A stretch of DNA of 64,000 nucleotides. It comes from Chromobotia macracanthus (Eukaryota; Chordata; Actinopteri; Cypriniformes; Botiidae). Under the pieces are notes generated by a model, which ran no database searches, was not told where the DNA came from, and was given only the letters and a program-made list of their open reading frames with translations. The position numbers were made by a program, and so were the translations under genes. The DNA lies in NCBI GenBank assembly GCA_036877525.1, contig JAZGTH010000019.1, positions 1,648,001 through 1,712,000 on the forward strand. Direction: 5' to 3'. Position 1 is the stretch's first letter. Every line of letters begins with the position of its first letter. Shown here one piece after another: positions 51,731 to 64,000 of this stretch.

Positions 51731-52580
51731 ACACAGGATGTACAATTCGCAACCGTCAGCCTACAGTCATGCTTTAAATGTGATATAAAAACAGACATCA
51801 GTCAGGGTCAAATTTTCTAACTGCATTTGTATGACAGAAACTAGGGGCACTCTGTTTTCGCCACAGTATAGGGCTGGTTTTATATATAGCTGCAAATTAG
51901 ACAATGGACCTGATATATTTAAAATCTCCTGTAGACCTGGAGCAGCTGTTCCCACAGATGTCCAGGCTGTTGTTTTTTTTAGTGTGACAAATTGTGGGAG
52001 TTTAAAGCAACAGTAACCGGATGCAGCTGAACCTAACAGCAACAAACGAATCCTCATCAGGAACTTAAAGTGTTTTCCCTACATGAATATTGTACTGTGA
52101 AAAAGTTTTGAATCGTCACTGTCCAGTGCCAAAGGCAGTTTCAGAAAGGAAGAGTGAAGTGGTCTGGATCACCATGTTTTCTGCGTCCATTCTTTTGTTA
52201 TGAGCTTTGCCAGAGAAACATCTAGCATGCCCCTGAGTAGACTGTCCATCCTTTAAATGTAGTGTCTAGTTTAATGTCCATTATTTTTAGCGTGAACACA
52301 AATACGGAAGCTTGTTGCAGCACAGGAACATTAAAGTACTTCAGGCGGTCACTGCCTTAAACTTTATTTAGTTGTTTAGTGAATCATGTGCGCTGGACGT
52401 CACCTGTGTTTATATATGGGGAAGAAAGATAATGTAGAATTTTTTATCTACCTTTGTGTTTTGTTAGAATTTAAGTATATACACACAAAAGGCGTCTTTA
52501 TCTCTAATGTCTAATGATGTCCCGAGGTATTTAAAATGAATCTGTAAGTGTAAAATAAATTAAAATGTGATTCACTGATG
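51731..52580 (+). other. ednra 3' UTR, minimal extent
   Basis: Non-coding sequence after the receptor stop. Possible polyadenylation signals are ATTAAA at about 52330-52335 and AATAAA at 52554-52559; a longer UTR ending after AATAAA at about 53784-53789 is possible, since mammalian EDNRA has a UTR of about 2 kb or more. No coding potential. Confidence 0.5.
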
Positions 52581-53271
52581 AATCACCTTGATGAATCACA
52601 GCAAGAGCATGTTACAGTAAGTCTAAAATTTGCCAGATGAATTCACTTTTTTTTTTTCACAATTTGAACTCGTTGGAGTTTAAGAGTAATTTCAAGGAAG
52701 GCATCCAGTTGCAACAAATGATGAGTTATAGTGTGTTCTGCTCTAAAAACAAAACAAAACAAAACCAAAAAGATATAAAGTAAAAAATATTTCTGTGTTC
52801 TGAGCATAAGGGCGCGGGAAATGGGGCCTTTTTATAATCAAAACAAACCGCCCAAGAGATACAAACATAGCCTTCTTTTATTTTGACACTGTGAATTTTC
52901 TCATACATGTTCTCATAAATGTTGCTAACCTTATATACATTATTATTCCTAATATTTAATGGCCACAGTATTTGTAAACATTTGTGTTTACATCTTTGTT
53001 TTTGAATTTAAATATTTGTTTTTATCTTATTGTAGCAAAAATATATAAGGAATTTTCCTTTGTTTTTCTTGGTATAATTGCTGATATGAATGAAATGATG
53101 TACATATTCTGACAATATTTACATGGGTCCTGATAAATTGAAATGCTACGTGTAGATTGACATTTGTGTGTGAGAGAAAAAAGAAAAAGTCATAAGGTCA
53201 GACTATAACAATGTCACATATGTATTTATCTCTTACCACTATTGAGTGTAGAATGTTACACATATATAAAA

Positions 53272-53276
<5 letters not shown>

Positions 53277-53304
<28 letters not shown>
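53277..53304. repeat. (AT)n microsatellite downstream of ednra
   Basis: About 14 AT units in the extended 3' flank of ednra. Confidence 0.9.
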
Positions 53305-53305
<1 letters not shown>

Positions 53306-53789
53306 CATTTAAACTAATGATAATGCTATTACATCAAAATGGCTCTGCTTACTCTATATGCTATGAATTGCTATGATTAACTATGCATTATTTTACATAT
53401 CATGATTGAAAGTACTTAAAACATAACATTAGTTTTTAAATAGCTTCTGTCAAATTTTCTAGATAAGCTGCTAGTTATTTTTAAGAGTATTGGACTATTG
53501 ATCTTACCACTTAAAGCAATGCTCTCTTATCTCAAAATGGTTTCAGTGTTCAGAGAAAGGTGCCTTGTGACAGCTGTCTGTTTCTGGCTTGTGAAGACGC
53601 TCCAGTATGGCAGTGATTTAAGATGCACTTTGACCCAGCAGGCAACACAGCCCCTCAGGGTCATCTGTGTCAAGCCAGAGGATGTGAATAGCACATCCAG
53701 AGAAGATTAAATGTAAACTGTGGGATTTAAACCCAACCTGTTGTTCAGACAGTGCTTCCATCAGTCTAATAATGGCTTGGACAAATAAA

Positions 53790-56700
53790 CCTTTTTTATG
53801 TGCTTGTGTGGTTTTTGTTTGCAACTTAATAAGTATACATGATGGAAATATTGCTTCTGTATACATCTTTTTTTTCAGAAAAGACAATAAACAATTTATT
53901 GTTTATGTTATTTACTCATCTGAGGTACAATTGCTCAGAGGTAGAGAAAAGAACAGAGGTAATGCAGATTTTTATCTTTTATCTAGTTTTAACAGTTACA
54001 AGTGAGTATGATGATTTATGATGCTAATTATTTTTAAAACTAAGTCATTGCAACACAATGTTCTAGGCTGCTGTTAAACCAAATATATGCTTCAGCCAAA
54101 CAATTACAATCTTTTTTTTACCATTTAGAATATATTCTTTATCACACTTGAAATAAAAAAAATAATTGGGAGAATTTATCAGCCCTGAGAACATTAAACA
54201 CTATGTCTGAAATCCATTGCTGAAAATATACGACTTAGAATATCTCAAACCTCTGATTATTTCTCCTTCTTTTTAAAGTGAAAAAAAGACTTATGTCTTT
54301 AGGGAGAACAAGGAATGGGTTTAGGTCTGAGGAATTTGGTGGGAACCTCTACACTTGCCAAGGACAAGTCAAATGAAGTAAACAGCAGATTTACACAAAG
54401 TTGATTTAATCATATTAAATCATGTTTTTGAATAAAACCCCTTAATTTAAATGTTACCACATGCATCACATTAGATTAGGTTATCAAAACATTTAACAGT
54501 GTAAAAATCTTTTATCATTTTAATAATTATCTTTTATAAATTGTATAATTAAATATTACTGGCATTTAAATATACAGATATCTATCTTGTGTTCCTCACA
54601 AGTTTTGCTGTATTGCACTTCATAGGGTCTGAATCTGAATATATGAATAAACATGTGCAAACCTGCATCATATATTTTGAGGAAATAAAACACTGTTTTT
54701 CAGCAGGCACAGGTCTCCAGAGCCAAACCATACACTCCAAACCAGTTAATACTGACATTACACACCGTCACTGATATTTTATTTAAACAAGGTAAGTTAG
54801 ATGAAATGTGCATACAATTGGTTTTGACTGTGAGATATTGCAGTTATCTCTATGCCCAGAAGAGCATACTATTTTTGAACATTAGGTTTTTGAACAACCT
54901 TATGTGACGCAAGAGATTTAAAAAATCATACAGGCCCAGGCAACCAGAAATATCTATTTGCTCCAAGTAGGCTGATGAAAACCAAAACAAAATATTTTCT
55001 GAAGTGTTTAATCAATAGGCCTACACATTAGAATAGTTTTGTGAGCATTAAAACATGCAGGCCAATAGCATTTTATGAGTTAATATTTTACTGTGTTTTA
55101 TTTAATTTACAAACACTAATAGCTGATGAGTTAAACTGAATCATCTGTACACCATCTTTGTTGTAACTATTTGGCCAGATGTTTGAAATAAATAAATAAT
55201 CAAACATATATGTTATTTTATTTCTGTACTGAGGGGGGTACCCATCTGGCATGACACCAAGTCATAAAGATCATAGTTCAGAGCATGTTCAAGCATGTGA
55301 ATGCTTTTTAATGATAAAGTAACTGTTTTCATTTCGCCCAACATCTATTGACATCTGTATAATTAACACTAAACACCGAAGCAGAACTCTGCTGGCAGTC
55401 ATGTGAGATGTCAGCTACGGACGTCACTGGGCGTTTAAACTTTAAATGCCTCTCCAATTTTCTCAGACACATCGCCTGTTTGTCTTCCCTGCCCCGACAT
55501 GGCAGAGTCCCACATGCCATTTTGCAGCTCTATCCCTCCAAGCGTACGCGTGTGTGGCAACAGCAATTTCTAATTTATAAAAGCCAAAAGGATCGATTTA
55601 ATATTCATGAACAATCTGTCCCACCACAACAAGCCATTTCTGTAACTGGGGGGCAGTATGATGACAGCGCAGCTACTTAAAGGAAAAGTTCTGCCTCTGC
55701 GTATTCAGGACTAAGATGCTTCATCTTGCAAATTCTGCCCGCGTCTTCCCCGTCCTCAAATATTGAACCGACCCCCTTTTTTTATTTTTAATATTTATTT
55801 CTGTGACTGGCAAATGACTGTTGTAGTTTGTTTCTTTTGTGATCAAATAAAAAAGCAGAAGAGAAGGGAAAAAAATTGCATTTTGTGTTAAAGGTCAAGC
55901 TTGTGCATCTGCTTTCATCATGGAACAGTTCAGCTGTAGCTGTTTTTCCATGTAAAAGACCATTAAACAGGTTTGCCACATTTGGTGGATAATTGAAACA
56001 GGCAAGTAAAACTGGGCTGTTAATGTCGTTTGTGGTCCACCCAGTCTCACACGTCGAGACTGAGTTTTCCTTACTGCATGCACACGTACGGTTACGCGCA
56101 TGTTTATTTGAAATGCTTGACTGTAAAGGATTGCTTTAGTAAAGCTTTCAGACTGCATTTACTAAACGACCACAAAAGTGTTTTATGATGCAGTATGATA
56201 GGATAAAGATGCTGTGTGTGTACTCCCACCTCAACAGTTCATTATAGGGTACTTACTGAAATATAACACTTAAAATACTGAATAAAGTACTGGATAAAAT
56301 AGCTCTTAGCTGTGCCACTAAACATACCACATGGCTACACATCTACAGACATACAGGCTGAAACATACCAAGCTATTTTACTGTGTAAATAGATAAAGTT
56401 GTATAGTAATATATTGTTTTCATTTGGGGTTTTGTATGTGGGAGCAGAGCATTTAGTTTCAAAGTATTGTCATTGTTTTTACCCTGTGTTTTAACAATAT
56501 ACCGTTTTGGTTTTATGCATTGTTTTTATTTGCTGTGTTGTTTGTTGAGTTCAAACATAATGCACTTTCGTGCTAGAACGGCATGTATTGTAATTAGGTT
56601 AGCACTTAGAAAAAACACACTTTAATCACATTCCAGGAATCTTAATTAGAAACATTGACGACTGTTCTGTTGTTCAGGATAACAAACATAAACATGTGGT

Positions 56701-56822
56701 CCCATATTTTCCCGTTTAAAGACGGAGAAATAAAATAAATAAACTAAACTTGTACAGGCATGTTTCTGTCAGTTTGTAGACGAAATACGGGAATGAATGT
56801 CAGCATAATCTGTTGCCAGACA
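53790..56822. other. Intergenic DNA between ednra and tmem184c
   Basis: Mostly AT-rich. A GC-richer, CpG-bearing patch near 55390-55760 could be regulatory. Frames up to 90 codons have no protein features. Confidence 0.5.
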
Positions 56823-56836
56823 CTGCCATCTAGTGG
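56823..56836 (-). promoter_or_regulatory. CTCF-like site between ednra and tmem184c
   Basis: CTGCCATCTAGTGG fits the reverse-orientation CTCF core YSGCCMYCTRSTGG at 13 of 14 positions. It lies about 1 kb upstream of the tmem184c coding start, between the two genes, where an insulator or a promoter-proximal CTCF site would make sense. This is a motif match only. Confidence 0.4.
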
Positions 56837-57359
56837 CAGTAGATTGAACCTTGAACTTTTGATTTTTTTGTATTATGAAGCTGACGGTGTTCTTGGGTTA
56901 GTCAGTTTTGTTCATTTATTTATTAAGTTACCAGTGCTGTAAGGGATTTACCAGTCTTGTAAAACAACAACAGCAAACACAACAATAATCAGAACTGCTG
57001 TAACTGGATTCTGACACAAGCTCCAAAAAACCTCTTGCAGCTTGTTTCGGAGAGGCCTGCAACAATTAGATCTACAAGTCTGAAAATCTCAATAATATTT
57101 ACTAAACAATATTTATCCTTTATTTTGTTGTAACTAACAGCATGTTGTGTCTGTATAAAGTGCCTGCACACTTTTTGTTAAGTTGGAGAGCATTTGACCT
57201 GTTACTGCTTTCACTTAGAACATAGTAAATTCCCATGGGTGATGATTATTATTAATTCATCGCTTCATTAACATTTGCCATATTTTGTAGTCAGTGTTGT
57301 TTTATATCTCCATTGCGTGCATTCAAACAAGGGGCTTTGATGCCTTGCAGGTCATGCGT

Positions 57360-57640
57360 TGTCGCTGCTCCGGTCCAGACGGGGGCGCTAAATATTAAAT
57401 ATTTCTTCTCCGTATTTTAACAAAAATAGAAGATGAACCAAACAGTGACGACACGATCAACAGGAAGTTCCAACTAGCTTTGTTTAACAACTTTTCGGCT
57501 GTTTCACGCTGTTTTTAAACTCTTTCAAGTTGTTCTCGTTTGAGGTTTTGGATTATAGAAACAGAGTTATGTTATGATTGCGCGCTGCTGTTTGGGAGCG
57601 GAAAGCATGAGGAGGTCACTGTTTGTGTACAGTGAATCAG
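57360..57640 (+). promoter_or_regulatory. Probable tmem184c promoter / 5' UTR region
   Basis: A TATA-less, locally more GC-rich stretch upstream of the start codon has a cluster of CpGs, an ETS-like CAGGAAGTTCC near 57459-57469, a half-CRE-like GTGACGACAC near 57445, and GCGCGCTGCTG near 57579. This is typical of a housekeeping-type vertebrate promoter. The start site itself cannot be fixed from sequence. Confidence 0.4.
57375..57388 (+). promoter_or_regulatory. Weak CTCF-like GC box near tmem184c promoter
   Basis: CCAGACGGGGGCGC matches 12 of 14 positions of CCASYAGRKGGCRS, failing at the two central bases. It may equally be an SP/KLF-type GC box of the tmem184c promoter. Confidence 0.25.
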
Positions 57641-57858
57641 CTGATCACTTCACGCGTTAATGACACTCATGATTCATCTACATCTGGACACTGTTTATAC
57701 GCATCATATGCACCTAAATACAGCAACTGCAGTAGCATTGCCACGAACTTAACCTGGTATCACCGGGTTCTGATTCTTGACCCAGCGAGGGAGCTCGACT
57801 TGCCTCTGTGTCAAATCCCTGTTGAGTGTAATGTAAGGGTCCAGTGTCATTGGGAAAG

Positions 57859-60800
57859 ATGCCGTGCACATGTGGGAACTGGAGAAGGTGGATTCGACCT
57901 TTGGTGGTGGTGCTTTACATTCTGCTTCTTCTGGTTGTTCTTCCACTCTGTATTTGGGAACTTCAAAAATCAGAGGTCAGATGTCTTTTTTATAGACATA
58001 CACCAAACAGCTGGGAGCTGATCATACAATTTTCCCCATATCATTTTAATTATTAGTCTCCTCTTTTGTTATTACATAGGTTGGTACTCATAATAAGGCG
58101 TGGTTCATTGCTGGGATATTTGTGTTTATGACTATACCCATCTCACTGTGGGGAATACTGCAGCATCTAGTACACTATACCCAACCTGAACTGCAAAAAC
58201 CTATTATCAGGTACATTTATCAATAATTACTCTTCATATTGATATTTCATACCATGTAATATGATGTATAAGACATTCTGCTTTGTTTAGATTATCCCAG
58301 CCCTTTCTCATTTATCCACCCTGTTTATCTTCCTTAGAATATTATGGATGGTTCCTATATACAGTCTGGATAGTGTGAGTAATATGTGACCTTATTGTTA
58401 CTCAAATATTTGGTATTTAAATCACAAATGTCTTTCTTAATGGTTGCGTTTTCTTAAAAAAATTTGGATTTTTTGAACATTTGAGAGTCAGAGACAGACC
58501 TGATGGTTCAGTCATAAGACTCATGATTACATTAGGAGTTGAGCACAGTGGCTTCTTTGATCAAACCCATTCACCACTTATCTGATTTAAATGTCCGCTA
58601 AATTTGATCTGAACATCTTTGTTCTATATATGGAAGACTGATTACATTTAAAATTCTATTGATCTCTTTGGTCTTTTAGTGGTGTTATATTATGTTCTTC
58701 TGTTTTCACAGTGGATTGCTCTTAAGTATCCCAATATTGCCATCTATGTAGACACATGTAGAGAGTGCTATGAGGCCTATGTCATCTACAACTTTATGAT
58801 CTTCCTGCTCAACTATCTGGGAAACCAGTATCCCAGTCTGGTGCTGATGCTAGAGGTGCAGGAACAACAAAAACATCTTCCCCCTTTGTGCTGCTGCCCA
58901 CCATGGCCCATGGGAGAGTAAGTTCAACAAATGGTTATTTCCATAAACAAGGACGAGTATTTGTGTGGAAGGTTTGACTACAGTAATGCAGTTGTTTCTA
59001 ACCTAGTGTTTTAGAAACAACTAAACTAGGTTAGAAACAACTAGGCTGGCTAAGGTATTTCTTGTATTTTATTTTCATTTTAATGTTAAGGCATGGGTGT
59101 CAACATTTACTGCAGTGCAAAGTTAAGGCATTTGTGTTTGAGATCTTTGTTTCATGTTGAGAGAATCCATTACATGTCCTCTCCTGTAGAGCCTTCCCTA
59201 AAGTACTGGGTGGAAACAGTTTCTAGAGGTTTTTGGCTGCCTTTAGCTACAGCTGCTGACAGCAGTGGGTTTAAAATTTACAGTGGTAATGTGGGACACG
59301 TTTATTTAAACCAGCAATATTTTGAACTGGAAAAATGTTTGTGTTTTAAAAAACAGTAACGCTGTGTGTTATTTGCCTGTTAAGTTAAAGGTGAAGTGTG
59401 TGATTTAAAGGTGAAATGTTACAATAAGTTCTTCTCTCCCATCTTAACGCACAGAGACAACTATTCAAATAAGCAATTCGATGGCTGTATGTCACTTTTA
59501 AAACTTTGCTGACCAGCCTAATGTAGTAACAGTGGCTCAACCATTGACAATTTTGGGGAGGGATTATCTGTTTGTCCAACCAATGGAATTGCAAAAGTGT
59601 CCATGAGTGTACATGCATACCAACCACTGAATGTCCATACACACCAAGCTATCCAACTTTGTTGTGTAGGCTAGAGAAATTGTGTGTAAAATACATTAAA
59701 TTGATTCAGTCTGTCTTTACAGAGTGCTGTTACTAAGATGTAAACTGGGAGTTCTGCAATATACGGTTGTGAGACCTGTCACCACAGTCATTGCTTTGTA
59801 AGTGTCACACAGAATATTCCTTGTAAAAATTTATCAGGTTTTCTTGATTCATCATGATTTTAAAAAGGGTAACTTTTTAAAGTTTAACTATCTCTTATCT
59901 CTTGTATTTTTGAATTGCATACAAAAGTATAAAGTCAAGCATGTCTTGCTTAGTTTCCATTAAACAGATGTAATTTAGACGTAATCGTGTCTTGCTGACA
60001 TAGGATTTGTCAGCTTTGTGGGGTCTATGATGAAGGCAACTTCAGCTCTAAAAATGCCTGGACATACCTGGTTATCGTCAATAATCTCTCTCAGCTTGTA
60101 AGTATCTCTTTTTTCCATGAATATTACATAAGACTGTGACATGACCTTGTATCATAAAAGCTCCAGTAACTACATCCAGCAACCAACAGCAGTAAATAGT
60201 AAAATAAAAGGGTACCAACGGTTTCAGTAGTACATTCCTATACAACCAGACATCTACCAGCCCATTGTTTTAATACCACTCATAAACACTTAAAAATTCT
60301 GTCATTGTTTATTTACACTTATTTACATTTTATTTATTTACACAGATTGTTCCAAGAGTTCCATTAAGAGACATTTTGAAGAATGTTGATGCTGAAAAAT
60401 ATTGCTAACTGATACCATTTATTTTATTATGTGCAACACTACAGGAATATTGGTATGGTAGCCTGGATGACTGGTCCAATATCATTTAATAAGAGGATGT
60501 GCAGTGGTTATTGAAAAATATCGGATGGTGTGATTGACCAATCAGAATTAAATATTCCAAAAAGCTGTGAAATGAAAATCTGATATTAAAACACAAATCC
60601 CTTAAATTTTACAAGGAACAGTATTTTAAATCTGCTGTCTAGATGAAGGTCACAAACATGTATGGTATAGTACAGTGTTTTTAGTCCTTTTTAGATGGAG
60701 TGCGTTGAATGAGAAAGCATTCAAACAGACAGCTCATCCATACAATGTTCTGATTGGCCGAGACTGATTGATTGTTTCATGTAACATCCCATTTTTGCTT

Positions 60801-62979
60801 TCATTGTGGAAAGACAAATTACTTATCACTGGAATCTTGTGTTTGTATAGGACACGGTTTGTGGTTGAGCCGTCCCTTTAAGAAACATGAAGCAACAACA
60901 CAGTTTAGTTATTGACAGTCCAGGTTATGATAATGATAACCTGACACTGGCCTAATGGTGCTTTCATTTTTCTCTTCTCAGTTTGCGATGTACTGTCTTG
61001 TTCTGTTCTACAAGGCTCTCAGAGAAGAGCTCAGTCCCATCAAACCAGTGGGCAAATTCCTCTGTGTCAAGCTTGTGGTCTTTGTGTCATTCTGGTAAAC
61101 TTCTCTGTTCTTCTCTATACAAATAATACAACAAATAATAGATACACTTCTGCTTGACATGCTATTGTTGAATGCTATTCTTACAAAGAAAATCAGCCGG
61201 TAATATTTAACCCCCCAATTCATAATCATAAGAAAAAAAATTACAAAGTGGAAATATTTTTTGCACAGCATAAATAAAAGACAGTATACAAATACTACTG
61301 TTGTACAGTAGTTTAAAAATGAATTATATTAATTAATTAATAATTAATTGTCACACAAATTATATTACAGTGTAAAAAATCTTAATGGTCGTAAACAAAA
61401 TGTTTTTTGACCCAGACACATTCAGTTACACATTAGTTACACATTCAGAATTCACTTTTAATGTTTTCTGTGGATGTCTGATCTGTTTTAGGCAAGCTGT
61501 GGTTATTGCACTCTTAGTGAAGGTGGGTGTGATTTCAGACTCTCACACCTGGGACTGGGACAGTGTGGAGGCCGTAGCCACTGGATTACAGGTGTGTACT
61601 GTACTTGGGTCCGAACACTAAGTTGTTTATTTTGGCTTTACATGTATATCATCTAATGACATTATGAAATATGTAATGGTTTCTATGATCTAGTTACTGT
61701 CTAGCGCCTAGACTCTAGCCACTAGTGACTAGTGTTGATGCTGTTTTCCTACAGCAGCTAGTCACAGTACATTTCGAATTAGCATAGCATTTTAGTGTAC
61801 AATTCAAGTTGTTCAAGTGTAATTACTCCTGTATCTAATTCCTACCTGTATTGTAAGCTTGTATGATTGTCCAAACAGTCCAAACAGAGTTTATTCTATT
61901 TCTTTAAGACGTTTACTGTTGCAGCACCATACACTTCTGGTTGCACATATAGGAATAATCTTCATAATTAAATGTGATTTTTTTTGTTCTCACAGGACTT
62001 CATTATCTGTGTGGAGATGTTCTTGGCAGCCATTGCCCACCACTTCAGCTTCACTTACAAGCCCTACATACAGGAAGCAGAGGAAGGTTCTTGCTTTGAT
62101 TCCTTCCTGGCCATGTGGGATGTCTCAGACATACGGGCTGACATCTCAGAGCAAGTGCGCAACGTTGGTGAGTCTTGAGTCATGACTGTGTTTTTATTGC
62201 CAGTTTTCATTAGCATTGCGTGGTTAGAAGTTTTAGGATCTGTTTAGTGTTGGAACAAGTCATAAAAGATCTCCGTTAATCACTTTGTCCTTTTATGTTT
62301 ATTCACATCACTAACACCTACATGATCACATAAGAACTATGGTAGGTTTTAGATAACTGTGAAGATTTTTGCCCCTAATTGAAACATATAAATGAATCAC
62401 TGTTATCGCCAACCGCGTTGTCCTCTCGTGTACTGGCTGCAAAATGAAAGTGTTTTTATTATTTTTAATGGAGGTCTGAACCTAAATTAGTGATAACTGC
62501 CACTTTCAATTAAGATGTTTTAACTTGTTAAAATGTATCAGTACACAGTACCGACACAGGGTTGGGGTCAGTTATGCAGTTCAAGACTTACGAATGAAAT
62601 GGTTAACATTCAGTTTGAAAGACAAATACTGTTTATTGAAAAGGATTTTTTTTTACATTGGTTTTGTTTAAATGCATCAGGGAGAACTGTTATGGGTCGG
62701 CCGAGAAAAACATATTTTGGTGAAGAGGCTTACCAGGATGAGAACACTGGACTCCTGTCGGCTGGTTCTCAGGAGCCTGGGGCTGAAGTCTCCTCCACTC
62801 CTCCATCACCTACCGGCCAGTACCAAGGCATGGGTCGCACCGTAACTCCCCACTCCCTTTCCGCTCCTGCCAATCTTGGATGCGTGCCGTGGGAGGGAGA
62901 TGTGGACGACATCACTCCTACAGTAATATCCAGTGATCTCAAAGACCAACAGGGCTCAGACAATGCTGTAATCACTTAG
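57859..62979 (+). CDS. tmem184c: Transmembrane protein 184C (OST-alpha/TMEM184 family), 10 coding exons
   Basis: Multi-pass membrane protein of the organic-solute-transporter-alpha-like family (Solute_trans_a/DUF300); its substrate is not established, and it was named as a possible growth suppressor in mammals. Exons: 57859-57975, 58080-58210, 58338-58374, 58712-58917, 59723-59797, 60004-60097, 60982-61094, 61492-61591, 61996-62167, 62681-62979. All phases join to give 447 aa (human 438). Seen: N-terminal CTCxxWRRW and a first helix about 12-34; QHLVHYTQPELQKPIIR near 67-83; the family core DTCRECYEAYVIYNF at 109-123; a CCCPPW motif at 155-160; further helices about 170-285; a conserved EAEEGSCFDSFLAMWDVSDIR cytoplasmic segment in exon 9; and a Ser/Pro-rich acidic tail in exon 10. 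ATG 57859 has A at -3 and gives the family N-terminus. The exon 1 donor GTCAGA is non-ideal. It lies about 6 kb downstream of ednra on the same strand, as in human. Confidence 0.95.
58991..59041. repeat. Perfect 17-bp inverted repeat in tmem184c intron 4
   Basis: GTTGTTTCTAACCTAGT (58991-59007) is exactly complementary in reverse to ACTAGGTTAGAAACAAC (59025-59041), with a 17-base loop. The loop also holds a direct copy of TTAGAAACAACTA (59011-59023 and 59031-59043). Confidence 0.9.
59385..59665. mobile_element. Possible interspersed repeat (AAAGGTGAAGTGTGTGATTT start)
   Basis: In tmem184c intron 4, TTAAAGGTGAAGTGTGTGAT followed by CCCATCTTAACGCACAGAGAC and AAACTTTGCTGACCAGCC looks like a fish repeat start I have seen in cyprinid introns. 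The minus-strand frame across it has no protein signature. Needs a copy-number search. Confidence 0.35.
60400..60590. mobile_element. Probable interspersed repeat remnant (ACCAATCAGAATTAA type)
   Basis: In tmem184c intron 6, GATTGACCAATCAGAATTAA then ATTCCAAAAAGCTGTG resembles a common terminal segment of fish MITEs. Nearby 60750-60770 has a reverse-like TTCTGATTGGCCGAG. Borders uncertain. Confidence 0.4.
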
Positions 62980-63800
62980 AATGGCATGAGCTACAGCTAC
63001 CAAAGCTATGACAGTTAAAGCACATTCTTCTAATGTGCATAACCTACCGTTTCGAGAATATGCAAGCACTGTTAACTCTGGTAACTAGTATTAGTTAAAA
63101 ACCACTGGTTAATATGTGTTCAGAGGGGCCTGGTGAAGCTTTGGTAGCAAGGAGGTAACAGGTTGGGTTCTCTGATTATATTTCCTTTCAGCATTACTTT
63201 ACTGAAAACATGACCAAAATATAATCTGACTAGAGCCAAGCACACATCGATACCAGTTTTAATTGTTCTTATAATTAGTTGGCCGATCTTTTAAGACAGC
63301 TGTATGAATGTCTACTCTGAGAAACACTATATTAATGACACAATGTCAAAATATCATCAATGTTCTAATGGAGTTCTTTAGTCATTTGAACTTTGAACTT
63401 TTATTCTGACATGATAGTAACAGTGTTACTTTCAGTTTATCTGTTTTAACTGATGTTTAAGGAGAAACACCTCAGACAATATGAAATCGCCAGGATGCTG
63501 CTGAGATTTGCAACATTTTGTCGCAGTTGAATATATGCATGTTATAGAGCATCTACAGTCTGAAAACAAGGAGTTGAACATGACACCATATCTCTCTTTT
63601 ACTTTGGAGCTTTAAGCCCTGGACAACTTGCCTTCAGCACAGATTCAGATATATGTTTTCAAACATAAATTTGTTATATATGGTTATTTCCATTCCTTTT
63701 AAACGTCATTTTCACAAATGCATTTATATTGTTTTATTAACTAGACAATGCAAATGACCTAATCTAAAAATCTATTAAAAATAACTTTTTAAAATTCAGT
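62980..63800 (+). other. tmem184c 3' UTR and flank
   Basis: Sequence after the TAG at 62977-62979 has no coding signal. The most plausible polyadenylation signal is ATTAAA at 63774-63779, giving a UTR of about 0.8 kb. The remaining bases to the window end show nothing recognisable; I looked for the 3' end of an opposing prmt9-like gene, the next human neighbour, and saw none. Confidence 0.4.
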
Positions 63801-64000
63801 TTTAATCTCACTTCGGGAAATTGATGCAATGTCTAAATGTCAGCCAAAGTTGTCTTATTTGCATTAAGAAAATATCTTTTCAGATTGTGGACTTGACACC
63901 AATGCCCATCATCAATCTGTTAATACTTAACATAAGCTGTAAACAACCCCATTTGATTATCTGCATATCTCTGCCCTGTTTAGAGAGATGCATCTTCTGC

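Noticed and set aside
57623..58021. 132-codon frame overlapping tmem184c exon 1 in another frame
   Set aside because: Covers the 5' UTR and the shifted frame of exon 1; the conserved family peptide uses the frame starting at 57859.
62980..64000. 3' end of an opposite-strand prmt9-like gene
   Set aside because: Expected from human gene order, but no minus-strand coding segment could be read in the last kilobase.

Overview
This 64 kb window is vertebrate nuclear DNA, almost certainly from a teleost fish and probably a cypriniform. It holds two multi-exon protein genes with GT-AG introns, long AT-rich non-coding DNA, many GT/GA/AT microsatellites, a V-SINE-like tRNA-derived SINE, and short non-autonomous elements whose ends (AGTTCACCCAAAAAT... 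and GGTAACACTTTACAATA...) look like families common in carp-like fishes. The species call is an inference; no RNA gene, prokaryotic gene or CRISPR array was seen.

Layout: (1) About 1-41,300 is a gene-poor stretch with no convincing coding exon. It consists of AT-rich sequence, simple repeats, decayed mobile elements, and several less AT-rich, higher-complexity blocks (about 1.35-1.8, 8.1-8.3, 9.6-10.7, 16.1-16.4, 18.8-19.6, 26.15-27.06 and 28.9-29.1 kb) that are the best places to look for conserved enhancers. (2) About 41.4-53.8 kb holds an endothelin receptor type A gene on the + strand: seven coding exons at 44535-51730 encode 430 residues, with a complete seven-helix endothelin receptor and every exon phase reconciled. 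A CCAAT/TATA arrangement and a donor site near 41.4-41.7 kb, plus an acceptor at 44465-44466, suggest a non-coding first exon. (3) About 52.6-57.3 kb is intergenic, with a strong CTCF-like site at 56823-56836. (4) 57859-62979 is tmem184c on the + strand: ten coding exons encode 447 residues of a seven-pass OST-alpha/TMEM184 family protein. The last kilobase is its 3' UTR and flank.

The order ednra then tmem184c, both on the same strand with a long gene desert upstream of ednra, is the same as around human EDNRA-TMEM184C. The two genes are not known to share a pathway. The desert is where regulatory DNA for ednra, a neural-crest and vascular smooth-muscle receptor, would be expected. No wholly new gene system was found. 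The most useful new observations are the predicted upstream promoter and leader exon, the CTCF-like sites, two perfect long inverted repeats, and a minus-strand reading frame with two in-frame 21-bp duplications.
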